Positions 21,652 to 33,422 of a DNA stretch of 64,000 nt are shown here, one piece after another. A program made the position numbers and the translations under genes. The notes under the pieces are model-generated. The model had not been told where the DNA came from and did no database searches. It saw only the letters and a list, made by a program, of their open reading frames with translations. Position 1 is the stretch's first letter. The number at the start of each line of letters is the position of its first letter. This stretch comes from Planoprotostelium fungivorum (Eukaryota > Evosea > Variosea > Cavosteliida > Cavosteliaceae), in contig MDYQ01000137.1 of assembly GCA_003024175.1 (NCBI GenBank), forward strand, positions 1 through 64,000. Direction: 5' to 3'.

Positions 21652-23079
21652 ATGAACACAAAGCTCGCTCTCTTACTCTGCCTCTTCGCCGCTTTCGTCG
21701 CTGCAGACCTCTCCGGATCAGTCCAGGTCACGGCCAACGGCAACGCCGCTTCCGCCTCTCTGACGGGCGACGTTATCCTCGCTCCCCTGCTTCCTACTCT
21801 GTCTGTGACCTCCAATGCCACTGGAACCGTCACTTTCACCCTGAAGTCAGCCAACCTCTTCACCATCATCAGCAACACCGCCAACGGTTTCACCTTCTCT
21901 GGAGGTGTCTCCTTCGATGCGTCAGGAAACTCCAACGGAGCCTCTGGATCTGCCGGTGTCTTTGCTAATGCTGGTTTCGCCGGAGGCATCACCAGTCTGT
22001 TGAACTCCATCGCCAACCTTGCCGTCCTCGAACTGGACATCACCTTTAAGGATGGTAACGGAAACGCCGCCGCCGCTCAGCTGACCGTCTCTGGAACTTT
22101 CGCCAAGTTGGCCGCCAACGGCAACTTGCAGGTCGGACTGTTCGCCAGCTCTTCTGACAGCGTCTCCTCTGGTGGCTCTTCTGCCAGCACCTCTAGCTCT
22201 GCTACCGTCGCCGGAACTGTGCCCTACAGCATCAACACTGATGGCAGCTACAGCTACACCGTGGTCGTTCCCGCCCAGACGACAGCCTTCTACGTCAAGC
22301 CATTCGACGCCACTCAGGCCAAGTCTTCCAACAACGGAGGCACTGCCGCTTCTTCCGGAAGTGGATCTTTCTCTACCTCTGGCTTCATCCCCATCGCCCT
22401 CGGCTACGACTACAACCTGCAGGGAGGACAGCAGTACGCCTTTGGAAACAACATCCAGGTGACACCCACCGCCTCTTCTGGCTCAGCCGGTACCCTGAAG
22501 GTCCAGTTCAACGGCTTCTTGAACGGCGCCTCCACCACTGGTAGCTCTGGCTCCACCTCCAGCCAGTCTAAGCCTCCCAACTCTGCCAGCGCCAGCGCCG
22601 GCTCAAACCTCTTCTTCAACGGCTACTACCAGTTCACTGGCAGCAGCAGCGCCAACAACGTCATCCAGTTCTCTGCCCCTGCCAGCAGCACAAACCTCTT
22701 CACCAACACCACCACATCTACCTCTGGCAGCACCAGCAACAGCGCTAGCGCCAGCGCCTCCGTCAACTCTGTTGGACAGGCCGTCGCAGCCGGTCAAGCC
22801 AAGCTCTCTTGGTACAAGTCCAATGCCTCTGGATCTGCCGAGGCCGGTGCTTCCTGGGTCAGACAGGCTTCCACCTCTACGTACAGCGCCAGTGCCGGAC
22901 TGAAGGTGTACGCCTCGGTCAGCAGCTACTCTCAGTGGACTGTCGCCTCAGACAATGGTGGATCTTCCACCAACTCTTCCGGCAGTGTCATCAATACCGT
23001 CACGAAGGGATCGGCTTCAGGACTACAGTACACTCTGGTCACTCTTCTCATCTCTGCCCTCTTTATCGCCGCTTTCTGA
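21652..23079 (+). CDS. GPI-anchored-type surface protein, array copy D
   Basis: This is an intronless frame of 475 residues starting MNTKLALLLCLFAAFVAA (signal peptide). Most of the protein is close to copy B (shared TDGSYSYTVVVPAQTT, GYYQFTGSSS, SSYSQWTVAS). The last about 40 residues instead follow copy C's plan: a Ser/Asn spacer then LQYTLVTLLISALFIAAF. The core reads LGYDYNLQGGQQYAFGNN, the version also found just right of the assembly gap. It is predicted secreted, heavily O- and N-glycosylated and GPI-anchored; the function is not known. Confidence 0.85.
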   Translation: MNTKLALLLCLFAAFVAADLSGSVQVTANGNAASASLTGDVILAPLLPTLSVTSNATGTVTFTLKSANLFTIISNTANGFTFSGGVSFDASGNSNGASGSAGVFANAGFAGGITSLLNSIANLAVLELDITFKDGNGNAAAAQLTVSGTFAKLAANGNLQVGLFASSSDSVSSGGSSASTSSSATVAGTVPYSINTDGSYSYTVVVPAQTTAFYVKPFDATQAKSSNNGGTAASSGSGSFSTSGFIPIALGYDYNLQGGQQYAFGNNIQVTPTASSGSAGTLKVQFNGFLNGASTTGSSGSTSSQSKPPNSASASAGSNLFFNGYYQFTGSSSANNVIQFSAPASSTNLFTNTTTSTSGSTSNSASASASVNSVGQAVAAGQAKLSWYKSNASGSAEAGASWVRQASTSTYSASAGLKVYASVSSYSQWTVASDNGGSSTNSSGSVINTVTKGSASGLQYTLVTLLISALFIAAF

Positions 23080-23266
23080 GCGAATAAGATCGATATAAAT
23101 AATGTTTCAATAGTAAGATGATCGCTTTTTTGTGTGAGGACGTGAGATTTAATTCATGCTGATCGTGCAGCACCGTGATGATGATCATGTCGCTCTCCAC
23201 TCTTATTCTCTATTCAGCGATTTCCTCCACTGTGATAGCGAAGATACTGATTTATACAAAGATCAT

Positions 23267-26200
23267 TCAATTCGGGGTCTCTCTCGCCTCTTCTGTCCCT
23301 CTTGGTGTAGCTGGTCTGGGAGAGATCTTCACATTCAAATCTAAATTGTGCAATCTGGGTGTTGTTGGCCTTTCTTCCTTCTCAAGTCTGCTATTGGTCC
23401 GAGGAGTTTCCGATGTTCTGGGAGTCGTAGACTTCCTAGGAGTTTCCGATGCTCTGGGAGTGGAAGAATTCAGAGGAGGTTCCGATGTCCGTGGATTTTC
23501 CGTCACAGGTATCTGGATGTCTATGGGAATAGATATAGGGCCCTCCATCTCCTGATGCAGACTGATCTTGAGGAACACCTGATCTTCGTCAGCTCGTTAA
23601 GACATTACGATGAGTCGTCATCACCTCTTCTAATGTCGTGTTGGTGATGGCCCAGTCAGTGATGTTCAACCTCTCCTTGTTCGATTCCATCTGTGAGAAG
23701 ATCTCGCTTAATTGGATGGCCGTTCTCGGTACCTGATGAATGTGAATGGAGACGGAGGAGATGCAGCTTTCACCTCGTAATTTCTGGTTCCAGCCAATTC
23801 ATTGATGAGGATCACTTGTGGGATCATCTGTCGGATGAAGCCATCAGCGACGAGATCGTCTTCTCCTCTCTTCACTTGAAACGACAATTTGAATCCCTCT
23901 CCGTATCTTCCCTATATGTCTTCAACATCATCATCATCTTGCATCGTGATGTCATCACCTTCAGATTCGAAGATGGACCGATACAACGAACGAGTCCTCC
24001 GGACATGATGAGAATCTCATCACACAGAGCATCTGCCTCCTCCATAGAATGTGTCGTGAGAATGACCGAGGCATTCTTCTTGGCGTGATGGATGACCGAC
24101 CACAGTTCCTGTCTGGACGCTGGATCTAATCCGGTCGAAGGCTCGTCCAGATAAATCACTTTGGGTTCTCCCAGAACCGCGATGGCTGCACATCATCAGG
24201 AGACGATCGGACACGATGGGATCTGATGGTGTGTCGTCGTGTGTGCCGTGTTGTGTGTGATATGATATGATGATGTGATGTGATGTGATGTAACGACGGG
24301 ATGTGATGATGTGATGTGATGTGACGTGACGATGATGAGGGGTGTACTCACCCACGGATAATCTCCTCCGCATCCCTCCAGAATATTTCGAGGAAGGACG
24401 ATTACGGACATGCCATAGTCCCACCCTCTTGAGTGCATCTTTGACGCTGAGATCGAGGCGTCTTCCTTCTAATCCTTTGATGATTCCATAGAACACCAAG
24501 TGTTCTTTTCCACTCAGCGTTGGCCAGAGGACATCATATTGACTGCCACACGTCAGATGAGAAGAGGATGAGATGATACGAATTGATTCTTTGACCATGA
24601 TGATGATGAGAGAGTGAGGTGTGATATCATGATGATGACGATGATGATTGATGATGTTCGATGTTTGATGATGACCACTTACGGACATACACCCATGATC
24701 GATCGGATCTCTCTCAGATCATCCTTCAGATCGTATCCATCGATGATGGCGGTACCCCCCGTTGGCGGGAACAGCCCGATCAACATACTCAATGTCGTCG
24801 TCTTACCAGCTCCATTGTGCCCCAAGACCCCCAGACACGAAGACTTGGGCACCGCAAACGACACACCCTTCACCTGTACGACGTCACCACGGATACCTCG
24901 GGACGTAAGATGAAATCTCACCGCATATTTGGGTGGATTTCCATCGATGGAAGGATAAGTCTTCTGAAGGTCACAGACTCGGATTCCGTAACTGTGGTTC
25001 GTGTCTGCTTGAAAGGCCTTCTTCTTTGCTTCTGCAATGTCTGGTGCCAGTTCTGTCCTCGATTGAGTATCCAGATGATGATACGCATTCGATACGTATA
25101 TCATCGTACGTAAGTTACGTATCGTGAGAGGAGATGAACGACTCACGAGAATCTTCGGATAAAAGTGAGATGGCCTCGTGGGTTCTGTCTCTTCCTCTCC
25201 TCTTCTTGAAGTCAGTGAGATTTCGATGGAAATTCGACTCACCAAGAACCATAGGGGGTGCTTGGCAACACCCCAGACAGAAGGAACGACCTGTAAGATG
25301 TCATTTATTCGTTGTAGATGGGTGATACCTGTTGTAGATAGAGCCAGAGGACCATGAGGATGACCCATTGTCCCACGAGGAAGGCGTAGACGGTGCCCAG
25401 ATTGACCTCTGGTCGGTTGATATCTGACATCTTGTATCCCGTGTTTCCATACTGGACCACTGCATCTCGGTTCAGTCTATCTCTGATGATCGTGCCATGG
25501 ATCATCATGCGTTGATGAAAGATGTGATCGATCGTGTGATGATGAGATACTCACTGACGCTGAGATAATGCAATCCTCTGTACAATGCAAAGGGAGGTAT
25601 CACCGAAATTCCGTTAGAAAGTGAAGACGGTACGGTCGATACGTTTCCCAGGGAAGTCTGGATGAGAATCTGTGACACGATGGCTGCAGCGATGACGTAG
25701 AAATATCCCGCCACCAGACTCGCCCTGGAAGAAGAGACGAAGACGGAAGCCAAGAAGGACATGGCGATCAACACGTGGCCCCAGACGAGATAGAGAATTG
25801 CGTAGGAGCCGAATGCGTTCTCTCTCATGTAGTTGAAACCGATGGCCAAGCCGGCTACGACGTAGAGTGTGACGACACAGATGTAGAGGAGGTAGTCCCA
25901 CAAGTATTGGACGATCCAATAGATCGGCATCTTGAGACTAGTTATGTCAGTCTGGAAATTTCGTGGAGAAGTCACCCCATCATGCTCATGACTTCGGTGG
26001 TCTTACTCTCCTTCTCGGAGACTATGTTCGAAATGAAGACGGGCAATAATTGTTGGAGCACTAGTATCGTCTACAACGTTGTAGATCAGCGTCACGATGT
26101 ACGTAGTGACATCTCACCAGCAAAGGAGAGCCTACTGCGATGATATCTAATCGTCCAAACTCTGATTCTCGGATGGGAAAGGTTCTGATGCCTCGATTGA

Positions 26201-29200
26201 TCATGCTGAATCTATCACCCTTGTTCAACCCTATCCACATCATCAATCATCAATTCAATCAGATTCCATCAGCCACGAAGAGTCGAACCAGAGATGATGA
26301 AAACAAATGGGAGGTTGTAGATCATCACCTCTCGCTATCGAATCGGATATTCGATTGATGATGAAGGGTAAATCGTCGCCTGCCGTCGTGCTGTAATTGT
26401 AATAAGCCGTGAAGGTGAACACTTGGTTCAGATAGTCGAGAGAAGAAAAGTGATAAGCGGAGGAGACGATGGGGGCATCCGTATAGATGGTGTACATCTC
26501 CTTCTCCATAGTATCTGGGTCTGGGAATTGTACGAAATTCACAGACATGTTGAAGATCTGCATCTCATCAGCATCGTGTGATAACATATTTCTATAAATT
26601 CGTCATTGTAGACGAATGATAGATCTAAAAATAGATCACCGGAGCGGCCAGCGTGTTGACCGTGCTGAACGGAGTGATGACCGTGCCGTCGAAATTTAAT
26701 CTCAAGAATCGAGTGGGTATCGTCTCGTTGTAGATGGGTACGTGTACTCTTCCCAGAGTTCCCACCTGGGAAGAATAATTTCCCACGGTGACACCCGGTT
26801 CCGCCGAATAAAATATCTGCGTTCCATTGTGTTGTAGATACCGAATATAAGGGTTCGTATCGTCCAAATTAAATTGAGCGTTGGGTTTCGTCAGTAATTG
26901 ATAAGGAGGGTATGTGATACCATAAGGTGTATCCTATATGATATCAATACAATTGAGTGACGATCTTGGTCATCATCGACATCACATGAGACGAAGGAGT
27001 ACTCACAGGTAATTGAGTGATGGTTACGATACGGTCTAAGATGAGTTGGAAGATGATCATCACCACGATGAAAAGTGGTGGTGCACCCAATTGAATGAGA
27101 GCCGTTCCCTTCTGTCTCCACTGAAGTGTGATCACATTCTTGAGCAACGCTTTGAATTGTGCCACGTGATGTTGTCTACTGTTCATCGGTGCAGTCTCGT
27201 ATTTCTGTCACCATTTAATCTTCATCCCCATCTACATCGCTCACTTCTTCCTCTGGGTGAACCGTGTTGGTCTTTTTCTTCTTCACCTTCGATTCATCTA
27301 CAACGATCAAAATAAGATCAAATGAATGTATTTCACCCTTTTCGTTGATACGTACGGCGATCTCCTTTAACTCGGAAGATTCAGCGATGGACAAGAACAC
27401 TTCCTCCAGCGTGGTCAACCCCAGTTGTAGATCGTGGATGCCCAGTTCTGTCTTGTGTGCCTCCAACCTACCACACGTCACGTCAAATCTGATGCTTCTG
27501 ACGTGTCACTCACGTTCGAAAGAAGGGAACGAGTTGCTGCGTGCTCGATCGAGGCACGACGAAGGTGACGTAACCTGATACGATGGCGCCACTCACTTGA
27601 CAACCTTCGATGTGACTCGAGAAGAACTCCACCACCTGATGAAGGTGAGCACGATGAGTGATGGAGGGTGATGTGATGGTGATGATGAGTGAGTCACCTC
27701 TTTCGTCTTGGATGGGAGGGTGCCGATGTTGATTCGATACCCGGCACCGAATTTCTGTTTCAGACGGAGAGAAGTTCCGACACATTGCAATTGTCCCTTG
27801 GCCATGATGGCGATGCGATCACCTAATCTGATGACGATCGTCATCCTGATGCATCATCCTCATCTCCTCACATGTCCGCTTCTTCCATGGAGTGAGTGGT
27901 CAATACGATGACCTTTCCCTTCTTGGCCCTCTCTATGACGTCCCAAACTTGTCTGCGGCTGACAGGGTCCATTCCAGTGGTTGGTTCATCCAAAAAGACA
28001 ATCTTCGGGTCTCCGATGAGAGAGATGGCGACGGACAATCTACGATAAATTGTCAGCATCGCTGGAGGCAATTTGGGTCACCTTCTTTTCATTCCACCGC
28101 TGAAGCCAGATGACCTCTGTCTCCGAACTTCTTGTAGAGATACAGATTCCAACAGTCTCGTCACCTGTCCATTTCAGATGTCAATACCATGTCATGTCGC
28201 GTCACCTCTTCCTCCACACGATCATCTGAGATACCTCTGAGAGAAGCGAAGAGGTGCAAGTGCTCTTCCGCTGTCAACTCGTTCCACAAGATGTCAAATT
28301 GCGGGCACAATCCCTACCGCCATTGATCATCTACAACGATGTAGACGAGACTCACCATGATGGACTGGACGGCCTTGATGTTGTCTACGATCGAATTTCC
28401 GAATATCTTTGCGTCTCCACCGGTGGCGTCGTGGAAGCCACATAACATGTGCATGGTAGTTGTCTTACCGGCTCCATTGGGCCCCAGCAGGCATAAGAGT
28501 GTGTCCGATTGAACTTGGAGACACAGCTCCTTCACGGCCACCTGATGACGTCATCACTTGGCGCGTTGTAGATGAACTCACATGGGGCGGCGCAGAGGAT
28601 AGACAGGGAAGGAAGTTTTTCATCTTTTCTGATCCAGAATAAATTTTGACCAGACGATCGATGACCACGGCAGCCTCGCATTCATTGTCGGTGATGGATC
28701 TAAAGATAGATCAGCAGCTCGACAACGAGAGGCTGATCACCTCCTCTCCTGCTTTACGTCTTCGTCCATAGCCTCTAGATCGTGATCGCATAAGACCTTG
28801 ATGAAATCAATTTACAAGAATGAATCCAACTCACTTGATGATCGAATCTCTTTCTATCAGTGGTAGGTCTGGCCTTTCCATTCCAATACGACCGAGTCAT
28901 GAAATAATGCAGCGGCCGCTTCGTCCCGTACGCATCTGAAATTTCATTGAGTTTCCACTTCGTCATCACAGACTCACTCGGTAATACGTTGTCTAAATAT
29001 AGAGCGAAGATCAGATACAACAGAGAATCCAAAATGAGCCAGCCGTAAGCTTGATTGAAGGATAGATTCTGAAATAAAGTGTCTCTGTCACTCCATCTCA
29101 ATCCCAGATCATCTGACTTTGTCGTCACCGCACCCAGATTGCTGAGACCGATCTACAACGTTGTAGATGAGTGAAATATCATCGAAAATCACCTGAAATA

Positions 29201-30623
29201 CGGAAGGAGAGAAGAAGCAGAAGAGGATCTGTAGACCCCTGGGTGCCTGTTGAAAGATGGCTGCACCTCCAAATTGCAAGAACAAGCCTCCGATGAATAT
29301 TCCGAAACCAACGAGAGTCGAATCAGAAGCTCTCTTCACGAACGTCGACACCAAGAAGGTCAACGTAACCTGCATCCTCTAATTCAGCAGCAGCAAGAAA
29401 AAATGGGCGGGAACCCACCATGCTGATACCAAATAGCTCCATGAGTAGGAAATAGAGACCGAAATTGTTCTTGAGGAAAAAGTTGAATTGAAAGATGCAG
29501 CCGGAGACGATGAGGACAAAGACACTGATGGTGACGTACACAAATAGATTGACGAACCAGGCGAACCAATAGGCAGAATCGTACAGCCCCATGATCTGCA
29601 TGATGCTTCTCAACTTGTTCTCCTTTTCACGATGAGAAGGTGATGTGATGTCATCGTCTTCACCTTTTCCGTGACGATCATGGACAGACCGAAGACGATG
29701 TTGAACATGATGGCAGCGAAGAACCAAAGAGGACCCTGCTGCGTGATGATGCTGATGATGGTGATCTGCGGATGAGGAAAGTGACAGACCGAATAGTCGA
29801 TGGTGGCGTTGCCACTCGTGACGTGTTCATCTGAGAGAGTGAGAATCGTCTGAGATATTTTCACACACAGATGGCTCTCTCTACTGCGTATTGGAGGGGC
29901 AGGCCAACTTGGATCTGGTGAGGTATCTGATAGTCGTAGACGTAAGCGTCTGATTGATTCAGCTGTAACACGTAGTCGTATGTTCTCTGGGTGACGTTGA
30001 AGAAGAAGAGGTAACCTCCTTGGGTGGTGTTCTGATGGTTGTAGATGTAATCATCCATCTCGGTGCTGTTAGCGAAACCTCTTACGGAGTTGATTGGGAT
30101 GGGAGGGTTGTTGTTCTGTCGGATCTGTCACAGTCAGCACCATGGATGATGGCGTCACATCACCAGATCGACGACTGCTTCCACATCTGCATCACCCGCA
30201 GGTGAATAGATGAAATCGTAACAGGAGCCATATACAGATGTGCAAGGAGGTATCGCTGTAGACGTCAGTGAACGGTAGTGAGCCTCAAAAATCACCTCCT
30301 GGAGAGAAGGGTGTGGGTGCTGGAACTCTTTGAACCAACTCTGGGTCTAAACGATTCGTATTATTTCCAACTTGCAGTAAGAAGAGCAGAAAGACAAGGA
30401 ATAGTGGTGCTATGAATTGGACGAAGGTAGCTTTGCGATTACGAATCTGATGATATGATAAGATAGCTGATGGAGATTGTGCGATGACTGAGCTCACCGA
30501 GAGAAGATAACCCTTCCACAGGAGTAGTCGAACTTGCTTCGACCACTTCTTCCATCCAGCCATGTGATGTGCACTGGGAACCCCGAGGCTTGTGTATTCT
30601 ATAAATGGAGATGAACGAACCAT
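23267..30623 (-). CDS. Full-size ABCA-type ABC transporter
   Basis: Read leftward from ATG 30623: a first transmembrane helix ([20 protein letters not shown]), a large extracellular loop and a helix bundle (about 29750-28980). NBD1 has Walker [11 protein letters not shown] near 28480, [12 protein letters not shown] and Walker [13 protein letters not shown] near 27990, followed by the ABCA hallmark [10 protein letters not shown] second helix, loop and bundle follow (27170-25380). NBD2 has [10 protein letters not shown] near 24815, [10 protein letters not shown] near 24360, [11 protein letters not shown] near 24150 and H-loop [10 protein letters not shown]. The tail carries a second TTLEEVF motif (about 23590) and a Ser/Thr-Pro-Arg-rich extension. 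ABCA proteins move lipids across membranes. There are more than twenty introns, mostly 35-60 nt, with one of 166 nt (24186-24351) carrying ACATC repeats. A start at the internal Met of HHMAGWKKW is possible. Confidence 0.93.
23360..23500 (-). repeat. Degenerate repeat encoding SETPR-type units at the ABCA C-terminus
   Basis: Short imperfect units translate on the minus strand as repeats of (S/T)xTPR, for example [18 protein letters not shown]. Such Ser/Thr-Pro-Arg runs resemble proline-directed or basic-residue-directed phosphorylation sites, which is only an inference. Confidence 0.65.
24186..24351 (-). repeat. 166-nt intron expanded by a GATGT/ACATC microsatellite
   Basis: This intron of the ABCA gene splits the second nucleotide-binding domain between LSV and AIAVLGEP, with G|GTGAGT donor and TGTGCAG acceptor on the minus strand. 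Its core is an irregular array of GATGT units, making it three to four times longer than typical introns here. Confidence 0.8.
26070..26085. repeat. Perfect 16-bp intronic palindrome TCTACAACGTTGTAGA
   Basis: Lies in an ABCA intron; on the gene strand the intron ends inside the right arm (GTTGTAG followed by exon ACGATACTAG). Confidence 0.8.
29151..29168. repeat. Perfect 18-bp intronic palindrome ATCTACAACGTTGTAGAT
   Basis: A second copy of the same palindrome, in another ABCA intron, again with the 3' splice site in its right arm (GTTGTAG followed by exon ATCGGTCTCAG). Confidence 0.8.
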
Positions 30624-30734
30624 GGGGTTAGATCCACGGATACACTAACGGCCTTCTTCATGCTCGAACATCTCGGCTGACGTGTGTGGCACAAATTGAA
30701 TTTGCCAAGTGGGCGCGACATAAAATATCGTGCG

Positions 30735-31472
30735 ATGTCTCTATTGGATGGCATCAAAGGCGGTCGAGCTGGATTAAAACAGAACCCAGACGGAACGAAA
30801 GTCAGGACTGCATCAGGTCAGATCTTTATCGAGAGAGCGGGAAGCATCACCGAGTCGATTCCATCACCTGACAATGGGGAGTTCTTCATAGAGGGAGCAC
30901 CGGATCCGATACCCGCAGAGATTATACCTTTTCTCTACCTGGGCTCTCAGGATGCAGCTCTCGATCTGGCTGGATTAAAGAGTCGGAAGATCAGAAGGGT
31001 ATTGAACGTTGCGACGGGGATCCGAAATGCCTTTCCAGAGGTGAGCTCGTTCCTCACAGACACCATTCGAATCTCACCCAGGAAATCGTATATCACACAT
31101 CTAACATGCTCGATCTCGGCGAGACCGTACTACGAGATCACTTTGACACTTGTTTCGCCTTCATCAAAGAGTCTATCGACAGGCAGGAATCTGTTCTTGT
31201 TCACTGGTGAGCTCATCCTGGTTACCTTTTTTTTTTATTATTCACGCCGGCGACAGCAACGCTGGGGTGTCCCGCAGCGCAAGCATCGTAATTGGTTACC
31301 TCATGAAGCACAAGGGGATGTCTTATCAAGAGGCACACTCGTTGGTCAAGTCAAAGAGGTGACGTACAACCTGTTATCACGTCCATTCATCTGCGTGCAC
31401 AGATCTAAAGTTCAGCCAAACGCTGGTTTCATTCAGCAGCTCCGGGAATATGAGGTGTTTATAAAACTGTAG
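30735..31472 (+). CDS. Dual-specificity protein phosphatase
   Basis: ATG 30735 starts MSLLDGIKGGRAG; an upstream in-frame ATG at 30684 is less likely because it lies close to the divergent ABCA start. The catalytic domain has PFLYLGSQDAA, IRRVLNVATGI and the P-loop signature HCNAGVSRS, which an intron splits directly after HC (about 31206-31251). Then come VIGYLMKHKGMSYQEAHSLVK and the C-terminal PNAGFIQQLREYE typical of DUSPs. Other introns lie at about 31041-31081 and 31361-31402. The active-site Cys and Arg are present, so it should hydrolyse phosphotyrosine and phosphothreonine. The N-terminal 60 residues are basic and unique. PolyA signal AATAAA at about 31524. Confidence 0.92.
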   Translation: MSLLDGIKGGRAGLKQNPDGTKVRTASGQIFIERAGSITESIPSPDNGEFFIEGAPDPIPAEIIPFLYLGSQDAALDLAGLKSRKIRRVLNVATGIRNAFPEVSSFLTDTIRISPRKSYITHLTCSISARPYYEITLTLVSPSSKSLSTGRNLFLFTGELILVTFFFYYSRRRQQRWGVPQRKHRNWLPHEAQGDVLSRGTLVGQVKEVTYNLLSRPFICVHRSKVQPNAGFIQQLREYEVFIKL

Positions 31473-31703
31473 CAGGTTAGCTTTGTGTAGACATCTGTAT
31501 GATGATGACTTATACTTGGCCAATAAAATCGCTCAGAGTGAGATCATACTATTCTATGAGTGAATATCATGTGGAATGGATGACAATGTGAATCTGGTCA
31601 TCGTCTAAGCTGCAAGTGAAGAGGGTTTGTGTGAAAGTGCTTCTGAGCGATTTACACCGTCTACAATGATACGGAAACGTGTGACTGGGCATCTCATTCA
31701 ACC

Positions 31704-32720
31704 ATGGTGAGGAGCAGAAGATGGAGGACAGAGAGATGTTGATATGCTTCCGTAGGCTGATTACGAACCAAGAAGAAGTCCATCCCCTGCGCGCAGTCCT
31801 AGAAGGAATGATAGTCCTCCCAGGAGATCTCCTCCTCCCATGGCCAGACAGGAAGGGTATCAAACTCATTAGGTCAATACAAAACTTCCAATTCATCCAC
31901 TTTACAGTCTCAGCACTCTCTATGTAAGAAATGTTGCTATCTCCGCCACCAACAGTGATCTTGAGAGCGTCTTCTCAAAGTATGGAGCGGTGAGTGCTTC
32001 AGATTGGAATCATCCTGATACATTTTTACAGATGGCCAGCTGCAAATTGATGGTCGAGCAGAAGACCGGTGAATCTAGAGGATTTGCCTTCGTCAAGTAC
32101 AACGACCCTCACGACGCCGCCGATGCCCAGAAAGAGTCTAACGGCTTAGAACTCAATGGAAGACCTCTGGTTGTCGAATTTGTGAGTGACTCATCTCCAA
32201 CACAGCTCAGCTCTTGGGATGTCATCATTTCACGAACATATCGTCTACGATCTCGCTCATTTTGCGTAGGCCAGAAGAGAGAGAGAAAGATCTCCCACAC
32301 CCGGCAGATACATGGGAGTTCACAGAGGTAATCATCTCAAACAATCCATCACACACCTCCCGACTCACGATTCCATCAGATGATAGAGGAGGCTACGGAG
32401 GCGACAGACGTTACAGCGGAGGTGAAGCCTCCACCCTTCTCTCCATCACCATCATCGACTGACATGAGCAGGCGGCGGCGGTGGAAGAGATTACAGGAGA
32501 TCACCTTACGACAGAGACTACAGAAGGAGATCGCCACCACCCAGAGATTACGATAGAGGATACGACAGAGACAGAGGATACGACAGAGATAGAGGATACG
32601 ACAGAGACAGAGGATATGATAGAGGATACGACAGGTGAGAAGATGATGAAGGTGGAGAGTGATGGAGGCAGGTATGATGACAGAAGGAGAGACGATGACC
32701 GCAGGAGATCACCTTACTGA
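31704..32720 (+). CDS. Tra2/SR-like RNA-binding protein (RRM plus RS/RDYDRG tail)
   Basis: The start codon ATG at 31704 is followed at once by a 48-nt intron (GTGAGG to CCGTAG), and the next exon begins ADYEPRRSPSPARSPRR. One RRM follows with RNP2 LYVRNV and RNP1 RGFAFVKY (about 31917-32180). The tail has RSPTPGRYMG, a Gly run, and tandem RGYDRD units (32565-32635), ending DDRRRDDDRRRSPY. This is the transformer-2/SR splicing-factor plan, so it probably binds pre-mRNA and promotes exon inclusion in the nucleus. Six introns of 33-101 nt were inferred; those near 32180-32270 and 32330-32470 are the least certain. A TCTACAAC copy and an AATAAA signal follow the stop. Confidence 0.87.
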
Positions 32721-32981
32721 GAGGACAATCCGTCTACAACGAACAGTCTCATATTTGGTACCATGGTCTTTTCGCAATAAAATCTCATCTGATCTTTTCA
32801 TGTCTCATCTGTCTCTCTTCCAACACCTTCTTTCTCGATGATAACAAACAAGACGATTACGACAATTAAATACAAGTGATGTGTATTGACGGAGGACTCT
32901 TTGTGAGTGATGTAACGTCCAATATCTTCGGCTGCGCTAGTCGTATTGGATGTGACTCCGCCGTCTTCGGTGTGGGTCATT

Positions 32982-33272
32982 CTATTCGTTGATGGTGTCC
33001 AGTGGCTCCCAAGTCTTCTCCGGTGAGATTCCGAAAGTCGAATCCAGGATGAAAGGAAAGCCTACGTCCGATAGAGGTAGAAAAGGAGTGACCGCATACA
33101 GCCCGGTCAGCTTCCTCTTCTGTCTTCTCAAGGCTATGATGGCCGTCTTTGTCTTTGGCTTGACGTTATCGAGGCCGTCGGTGCTGTTCATCAGAGCCAT
33201 CCTTCCATCACTTCTCGTGAGACGTCTGTATTTCATGGGTGCTAGCGTGGGGAGAACCATTGTGCAGCTCAT
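32982..33272 (-). CDS. Small protein of unknown family
   Basis: From ATG 33272 (MSCTMVLPTLAP) the frame gives 96 residues: a basic N-half (KYRRLTRSDGR, KPKTKTAIIALRRQKRK) and a Pro/Phe-rich C-half (VTPFLPLSDVGFPFILD), ending TWEPLDTINE. The frame stays open upstream to about 33422, with an in-frame ATG at 33350, so the start is uncertain. The basic start and lack of acidic residues early on could suit a mitochondrial protein, but I recognise no family. It is convergent with the SR-like gene. Confidence 0.45.
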   Translation of the reverse strand: MSCTMVLPTLAPMKYRRLTRSDGRMALMNSTDGLDNVKPKTKTAIIALRRQKRKLTGLYAVTPFLPLSDVGFPFILDSTFGISPEKTWEPLDTINE

Positions 33273-33422
33273 AATCGATTGTTGCGTGTTTGTGTGAAAG
33301 TGAATTGAGCTGCTCCCTGAGTGAGTGACAGGTACAATCATCCAATACATCAGTTTTCCTGCGTTTTTCTGAGTAAGGTGAGAGGGTGAATAGCGAATGA
33401 ATTTCCTAGTATCAAGGTCCAA

